From the NCBI RefSeq assembly GCF_014646755.1, contig NZ_BMNW01000002.1:62001-126000 (forward strand): a DNA stretch of 64,000 bases, in the 5' to 3' direction. This document shows positions 59,179-64,000 of this stretch, piece after piece. The stretch is from Pseudomonas asuensis. Lineage in GTDB: Bacteria > Pseudomonadota > Gammaproteobacteria > Pseudomonadales > Pseudomonadaceae. The stretch's first letter is position 1. Every line of letters starts with the position of its first letter. The notes beneath the pieces are model-generated. The model ran no database searches. It was not told the DNA's origin and was given only the letters and a program-made list of their open reading frames with translations. Both the position numbers and the translations under genes were made by a program.

Positions 59179-59328
59179 TTTGGAACCGCCCTTGCGGCCG
59201 GCTTCAGCTGCACGTTCACGATCATTGGCAAAGTTGCCTCCACTGTTACGGCCGCCTTTACGTCCGGCTTCGGCAGCCCTTTCACGATCGTTGGCAAAGT
59301 TACCAGGATTGTTGTTCTTGGCAGTCAT
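59179..59328 (-). CDS. KGG-repeat stress protein, 49-50 aa
   Basis: Starting at the ATG at 59328 with GAGGG nine bases upstream, the frame runs to TAA, the tta at 59176-59178, giving about 50 residues. It has two near-identical copies of GNFANDRERAAEAGRKGG, the KGG motif found in small hydrophilic bacterial proteins such as E. coli YciG and in plant LEA-type proteins. These are associated with stationary phase and osmotic stress, which suits the trehalose cluster around it. Probably unstructured when free. Confidence 0.85.
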
Positions 59329-59548
59329 GAATTTACCCTCACGTTGGTTTCTGGAAATAGCAGTTATTACCACGTTTAACCACTAACCCTGCGCTATATG
59401 GGATAGCCTCATGAGGCTACGGTTCACCTGCTCCAGCCCACGGCTGACGAGTGGTGCGGGGCTTTTGCAGTGTGTAAAAAGATAGGTTGCCAACAAATAT
59501 ACATAAAACTACGTCCGGCAAACCTCGTCTATTCATAACCTCGCGGCT

Positions 59549-59716
59549 TTATGCAAAATCAGCTGTATGCGGATTAGCATTTAATTGGCAGCAATTAGGT
59601 TCAGAAGTTAGCCAGCCATCCAGATCGCGTGGTTCAAACTCCATGCAAGTGGGCATTTCAGCAGGATTATCACTTACGATGGGATCAGGTTGAGGAACTT
59701 CAGGGCGGTGTGCCAT
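59549..59716 (-). CDS. Hypothetical small protein, 55 aa
   Basis: A 55-residue frame from the ATG at 59716, beginning MAHRPEVPQPDPIVSDNP and rich in Pro, Asp and Glu, with three cysteines (PTCMEF, PNCCQL). GAGAA is about ten bases before the start. Composition is unlike random translation, but no family is recognised and an upstream extension is open. It lies between the KGG gene and the malQ-treY-DUF2934 operon. Confidence 0.4.
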   Translation of the reverse strand: MAHRPEVPQPDPIVSDNPAEMPTCMEFEPRDLDGWLTSEPNCCQLNANPHTADFA

Positions 59717-59895
59717 GGCATCAATTCTCGTAGGATTAAGATTACACCCGAACACCTTGAATCGAGTGCTGGAATTGATACGCGAAGCAGAGGCTAGTTC
59801 CGGCCTTTTATCGGGCTTAAATATTATCCAGATAAAAGGTATATAGCGTTTTGATATATAACTTCTGCTATATATCAAACAAGGAGGGAATGTTT

Positions 59896-59922
59896 ACCCC
59901 TTCCGTTATTAGCGGAAGGGGT
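59896..59922 (-). terminator. Terminator-like hairpin after the DUF2934 gene
   Basis: ACCCCTTCCG (59896-59905) pairs with CGGAAGGGGT (59913-59922) around seven bases, about 20 bases after the DUF2934 stop on the minus strand. The T-run is poor. Confidence 0.55.
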
Positions 59923-59941
59923 AGAGACATTAAGGCAATAC

Positions 59942-60280
59942 TTACTCTTTAGGTACCGCCTTGGCACGCGAAACGCGAGGCTTTTTAGGTGCAGCTACCG
60001 CTGTTTTCTCGACGGGTGGCTTTTCAGCCTTTGGCTTGATGGCTTCCTTGACCTTCTCAATCGCTTGTTCAGCGAGCGAAGCAGCCTTGGGTTTAGTTGC
60101 GCGAGGCTTCTTGGGCTTGGCTGCCGGTGCCGAGGCTTCTGGCGCTACACCTTGCTGCTGCTCGGCTTCATAGAGCTTGGTAGCCATCTCCCAATGGCGA
60201 TGCTCTTGATGAGCAGGGCGACCTTCGGACTCCCAGATCTGGTAGGCGAGCTGCTGAATGCGTTCGGTGCGTTGACTCAT
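59942..60280 (-). CDS. DUF2934 protein with Lys/Ala/Pro-rich tail
   Basis: 112 residues. The N-terminal 40 (RIQQLAYQIWESEGRPAHQEHRHWEMATKLYE in parts) are the DUF2934 helix pair. The rest is low-complexity, rich in Lys, Pro and Ala (KPKKPRATKPKAASLAEQA, then PKKPRVSRAKAVPKE), similar to histone H1-like tails and probably nucleic-acid binding or disordered. P. aeruginosa has such a gene beside treY (PA2161), as I recall. It starts within the treY stop (4-base overlap), so it is the last gene of malQ-treY-DUF2934. Function unknown. Confidence 0.8.
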   Translation of the reverse strand: MSQRTERIQQLAYQIWESEGRPAHQEHRHWEMATKLYEAEQQQGVAPEASAPAAKPKKPRATKPKAASLAEQAIEKVKEAIKPKAEKPPVEKTAVAAPKKPRVSRAKAVPKE

Positions 60281-63084
60281 TGTAATGTCTCTCCTTGTGA
60301 CAGGTCTTGTGTAATCAATAAACCAAGAGGAAAGCTCGCAAGAAGCTCGCTTAATGAAAGTTCACTCTGTTTCACATGGACAGATGAATGGCTGAAAGTT
60401 TCCATAAAAGTTTGATCGACGAACTGTTTTGGTACTTTTACGGAGGTGTCCTGCCATACCGACGCATCAAAAGAGGGTGCTGATCCCTCTCCAATGAAGC
60501 CTTGAACGCGTAAAGGTACCACTACAATAACAGCCTTGCCTTGATACTCGCGTGCAAATGCCAGAACGTGACTAGCATGTACCCCTGAGACTTCAAGCGG
60601 GATGTATTGCCCTTTGAGGAATACATCCGCATGGGTAGTGCGGGCCGCCAGAGTTCTTGCAATCACGCTTTGCTTAACACGACCATCCTTCCAGCTGGAA
60701 AGCAGTTCTGCCGGGGCTTTGGCCTCTTTCAGCGCTGCAATTCGAGGAGGGTAGTCGACAGGGCGACGGTTGTCGGGCTCAACAAGGCTCAGGTCCCAGA
60801 AGTCACAGCCCTGGTAAAGGTCAGGTACACCCGGAGCGGTCATTCTCAGTACCGCTTGAGTAATGCCGTTCAGGGCGCCTGCAGGAGCAATACGGGCTAC
60901 CGTCTCGACGATGTCCTTACGAATGGCTGCGCCTTTCTCGCCAACAATCAATTGTTCCAGGAAGTTGCGGCACGCTGTTTCATATTCGGTATTAGGAGTC
61001 CACCAGTCTGACTCAAGCTTTTCTTCCCGGAGCGCTTTTTCCTGCCAGGGCAACAGGCGATCCAGATATGCCTGAAGTCCCTGCTTATCGTCTGCCGTCA
61101 GATCAAGCGGCCAGCTCGCGAGCAAGGTCTGATAAAGCATCAGCTCATCGCCTGGGGTAGGCGCGGGCTTGTCGGCGAATGACCCGCGCAGGGGCGCTGC
61201 CATATCCAGCCAGCGTGTTGCTGCTGCGGTATAAACGTCAGCCATTTCAGAAATGACGGCCAGACGTGCCCGGGTGTCTTCGCCGCGCTTATGATCATGG
61301 GTAGCAGTCGTCAGCATATTGCGTGGGAACTGCTCGGAGCGCAGTTTGCTACCCTTGTGGAACTCTTCTGTGCTCTGACTGAAATTCTGCGGGTCGAACC
61401 CCACATCATTGCGCGAGAGCAGAGCGCCAGAGCGGTAGCAGGAAGTATCCTCTACTGCCTTGGCAGCGACAGGCGACGTCAGCTGCTGGAACTTGGTGAT
61501 AGCGCGACGCTGTTCACGGCGTGCCACGCTGCCTACGGGTTGACGGCACGGTGCTTTGCCACCCAGCCACTCATGCAGCAAATCCAGCACTGGCAGCTCG
61601 GCTTCCGAAAGATTCGGGCGCGCGCCGTCTACAGCTTTCTGGAAGAACTTCTCGTCTTCACCGGTGAAGCCTGCCACGCTTGCATAAGTACGGTAAACCG
61701 GGAAGTAGGTGATCAGCTCAAGCAATACGCGGCGAATAGAGCCGAGGCTAATGTCTCGGGTACGCCAATCCTGTTGAGCTACAACATGTAGGGTATGAGC
61801 AGTCGATTCAAACTCGCTTGCCAGCGCGGTAGTGACCACGAGACGGCGTGCCTCACGAACCTCCTCCATGAAGTCGGCAGGGCGCCCGGTTTTTTCAGCC
61901 CAGAACTCATTCAAGGGGTCTTTTCCGGCTGGGTCATGCATGACACCCGATACTTCGTTCATGAACTCGTAGCCGGTGGTGCCATCAATGCCCCAGTCAC
62001 CACGCAGGTGCTCGCCTTCGGCAAGGATCTTTTCCACATAAATGGGGAAGCCGCCTTCAGGCATGCCGTTGGGCCGGCTCTGGCAGAGCGTATCAATCTG
62101 CCGGCGCAGCTTGCGGCAATAGCCTCGCGGATTGGCTAGGCCGTCGATATGGTCAAGACGCAGACCATCGATCAGCCCCTCACCGATCAGGCGGAAGATC
62201 ATGGCATGCAGCGCTTCGAAAACCTCGGGACGCTCCATTCGCAGGCCGCCAAGCTCGGTGATATCAAAGAAGCGACGCCAGTTGATATCGTCAGAAGCCG
62301 TGCGCCAGCTTGCCAGGCGGTAATGCTGACGCTCCAGCAGTGCATGCAAGCGCTCATGATTAGCGGCGTCGCTTGCATCAAAGGCAGCCAGGCATTGCGC
62401 CAGTGATTTTTTGACAGCAGGGTTCTGACGAGCACTTTCCGCCAGCTTGGTGACAGCCTCGTTAGCGCCTTCTCGGTCGCCCTCGCGTGCCTCGAAGGCA
62501 TCGGCAAACAGACGCAGCTCGGAGTCGTCGCTTGCGCGCAGGATGTCAGCATAGGTGGGAGGGGAAATCGGGAAGTGGTGGGCGTAGTACTCGACCCGGA
62601 AGCCTTCCGTCTCATCAAAGACCAGCTTCAATTCACCTGATTGCAGAATGTCGCCATAAGCGCCGCCCAGGAAAGGCAGCAGCAACTGACCGTGCAATTC
62701 AGGGTCAGGGCTATACCAGTTGATATCGTAGAATTTGGCGTATGGGCTATGGCGTCCCCATTTGAGCACATCCAGCCACCAGGCATTCTCCGATCCGCCG
62801 ACACTCATGTGGTTAGGCACAAAATCGACGATCAGTCCCATGCCACGCTCGCGCAAACGAGCCACCAGACGGCGTAAGGCTTCTTCACCCCCTAGCTCAG
62901 GGTTGACACGGGTAGGGTCTACGACGTCATAGCCGTGAACCGAGCCTGCTCTTGCAGTAGTAATAGGGGATGCGTAAATGTGACTGATGCCTAGGTCGGC
63001 AAAGTAGTCGACCAAAGGAATGGCATCGTCCAGGGTGAAGTCTTTGTGAAACTGCAGGCGAATAGTCGCGCGCACTGGGCTCAT
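60277..63084 (-). CDS. treY: Maltooligosyl trehalose synthase TreY
   Basis: 935 residues, GH13_26, which converts the reducing end of malto-oligosaccharides to a trehalosyl unit; TreZ then releases trehalose. MSPVRATIRLQFHKDFTLDDA opens the barrel. GLRLDHIDGLANPRGYC carries the nucleophile Asp, and YVEKILAEGEHLRGDW the acid Glu. MLTTATHDHKRGEDTRARL and TAPGVPDLYQGCDFWDLSLVEPDNRRPVDY are typical TreY motifs. Overlaps malQ and the DUF2934 gene by four bases each. treZ is not in the window and would be expected upstream of malQ. Confidence 0.96.
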   Translation of the reverse strand: MSPVRATIRLQFHKDFTLDDAIPLVDYFADLGISHIYASPITTARAGSVHGYDVVDPTRVNPELGGEEALRRLVARLRERGMGLIVDFVPNHMSVGGSENAWWLDVLKWGRHSPYAKFYDINWYSPDPELHGQLLLPFLGGAYGDILQSGELKLVFDETEGFRVEYYAHHFPISPPTYADILRASDDSELRLFADAFEAREGDREGANEAVTKLAESARQNPAVKKSLAQCLAAFDASDAANHERLHALLERQHYRLASWRTASDDINWRRFFDITELGGLRMERPEVFEALHAMIFRLIGEGLIDGLRLDHIDGLANPRGYCRKLRRQIDTLCQSRPNGMPEGGFPIYVEKILAEGEHLRGDWGIDGTTGYEFMNEVSGVMHDPAGKDPLNEFWAEKTGRPADFMEEVREARRLVVTTALASEFESTAHTLHVVAQQDWRTRDISLGSIRRVLLELITYFPVYRTYASVAGFTGEDEKFFQKAVDGARPNLSEAELPVLDLLHEWLGGKAPCRQPVGSVARREQRRAITKFQQLTSPVAAKAVEDTSCYRSGALLSRNDVGFDPQNFSQSTEEFHKGSKLRSEQFPRNMLTTATHDHKRGEDTRARLAVISEMADVYTAAATRWLDMAAPLRGSFADKPAPTPGDELMLYQTLLASWPLDLTADDKQGLQAYLDRLLPWQEKALREEKLESDWWTPNTEYETACRNFLEQLIVGEKGAAIRKDIVETVARIAPAGALNGITQAVLRMTAPGVPDLYQGCDFWDLSLVEPDNRRPVDYPPRIAALKEAKAPAELLSSWKDGRVKQSVIARTLAARTTHADVFLKGQYIPLEVSGVHASHVLAFAREYQGKAVIVVVPLRVQGFIGEGSAPSFDASVWQDTSVKVPKQFVDQTFMETFSHSSVHVKQSELSLSELLASFPLGLLITQDLSQGETLQ

Positions 63085-64000
63085 GATGAGTGGCTCTCCG
63101 CTTCATGACGGGCTGCCGCCAGTAACTGCAGGCGACGCTTAGGGGTTTCGTTATTGAGTAGGGTGCTGGCCTGATCCGGCCAACGGCGGCGCCAGTTAGG
63201 ATGGCTGTCGATCGTTCCGGGCAGATTGGCCTGTTCTTCTAGGCCCAGGGCATCTTCCACGGGCAGGATGACCAAGGGGGCTGGGGTCTTTCCTATATGG
63301 CTTATGCAGGCATCTACGGCCTCTTGGGCGCTATCAAGGCTTGTGTCCTTCAGGCCCAGCGTCTTGGCCAGGCGCTGGCGATCCTCATCGCGATTTTGCT
63401 TTTCCTTTTCTTCGGTGGTGTCTTCCGCTAGTTGTTCCAACTTAGCCTGCCACTCAATGTCTCGGCCAATCCACCAGCCGGTCATGGTAGGAAGATCGTG
63501 AGTGGTCGTCATGGCAATGGACGTGTTATTCCAATCTTCGATGTTCTTGAAGTTCTGGTCTTCGTCGCGTTCGAACATCAGTACTTGCATACCCATGATG
63601 GATTTCTCCACCAGGCGCTCACGAAAACCTTCCGGTACAGTCCCCAAGTCTTCGCCCATGACGATGCATTCGTTCCGCCAGGACTCGATAGCTACCAAAC
63701 GCAGCATGTCTTGAATGGGATAGGTGAGATAGGCGCCATCTGCTGGTGAGGCACCTTCCGGTACCAGCCAGAGCCGTTGCAAGCCCATGACATGGTCGAT
63801 GCGTACGCCGCCTGCATGAGCAAAGTTTGCCTTGAGCATTTCCAGGAAGGCCCGGAAACCATGACGCTGCAAGCCGGCAGGTGAGAATGCTGAAATACCC
63901 CAACCTTGGCCGCGCTGGTTGAGCAGGTCCGGTGGAGCCCCAACGCTTACGGAAGAGAGCAGTTCTTCCTGTCGGCTCCACGCTTGGCTGCCACCGCCAT
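63081..64000 (-). CDS. malQ: 4-alpha-glucanotransferase MalQ (3' part)
   Basis: The gene runs off the right edge; the frame is open to 63998 and about 305 C-terminal residues are visible. GH77: APPDLLNQRGQGWGISAFSP, FAHAGGVRIDHVMGLQRLW (nucleophile Asp), IVMGEDLGTVPEG (acid/base Glu) and TTHDLPTMTGWW (Asp) are all present. MalQ rearranges alpha-1,4-glucan chains, supplying chains of suitable length to TreY and GlgE. A shorter frame starting from TTG at 63872 is only an internal codon. The stop overlaps treY. Confidence 0.94.
   Translation of the reverse strand, partial: GGGSQAWSRQEELLSSVSVGAPPDLLNQRGQGWGISAFSPAGLQRHGFRAFLEMLKANFAHAGGVRIDHVMGLQRLWLVPEGASPADGAYLTYPIQDMLRLVAIESWRNECIVMGEDLGTVPEGFRERLVEKSIMGMQVLMFERDEDQNFKNIEDWNNTSIAMTTTHDLPTMTGWWIGRDIEWQAKLEQLAEDTTEEKEKQNRDEDRQRLAKTLGLKDTSLDSAQEAVDACISHIGKTPAPLVILPVEDALGLEEQANLPGTIDSHPNWRRRWPDQASTLLNNETPKRRLQLLAAARHEAESHSS

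Noticed and set aside
1-64000. CRISPR arrays, tRNA or rRNA genes, full insertion sequences, prophage genes
   Set aside because: No regularly spaced repeats, cloverleaf sequences, rRNA segments, transposase or phage structural genes were seen.

Overview
The window looks like a chromosomal segment of a Pseudomonas-type gammaproteobacterium. The main evidence is gene content and order: mexS-mexT-mexEF-oprN, a muxABC-opmB-like RND operon, and a glgE-treS/mak-glgB / glgX / treY-malQ trehalose-glucan cluster, all arranged much as I remember them from P. aeruginosa. GC looks moderate over the conserved genes and visibly lower in intergenic stretches between about 4.4 and 13.3 kb. This affiliation is inferred from gene content; no rRNA or tRNA gene is present to confirm it.

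Layout. 1-4.4 kb holds housekeeping genes: the 3' part of uppP, mqo, and an ABC-F ATPase like YbiT. 4.4-13.3 kb is a loose, AT-richer stretch with several small unrecognised genes (an acidic 48-aa protein, small membrane proteins, a lipoprotein, a zinc-ribbon-like membrane protein), ssb, a 139-bp IS5-type MITE with CTAG target duplication, and two tandem paralogous MFS exporters. 13.3-17.5 kb is a compact type IV minor-pilin operon (PilE-, FimT/GspH-, PilV-, PilW-like) ending in a PilX-like pseudopilin fused to a roughly 550-residue beta-repeat passenger. 17.5-27.2 kb carries terC, a PstS-like/OmpA fusion under a good Pho box, xthA, tamA-tamB and tpx.

27.4-44.8 kb is an efflux region. muxABC-opmB on the plus strand converges on mexEF-oprN on the minus strand. 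The second is followed upstream by its LysR activator gene mexT and the divergent oxidoreductase gene mexS. Two sites resembling the MexT box lie before mexE and between mexT and mexS.

45-64 kb is a trehalose / alpha-glucan stress cluster. glgE-treS/maltokinase-glgB form one operon that turns trehalose/maltose into maltose-1-phosphate and then branched glucan. An opposing operon, glgX-ybhP-clsB-ybhN, couples a debranching enzyme to membrane-lipid genes. A third, malQ-treY-DUF2934, makes trehalose from glucan ends; treZ and glgA would be expected just outside the window. A PL7 alginate-lyase homologue with an altered catalytic motif sits between the first two operons, and a KGG-repeat stress protein lies between the second and third.

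The best candidates for something undescribed are the pseudopilin fused to a beta-repeat passenger in an operon without pilY1, and the PL7-family protein whose Q-I-H motif reads Q-I-R.
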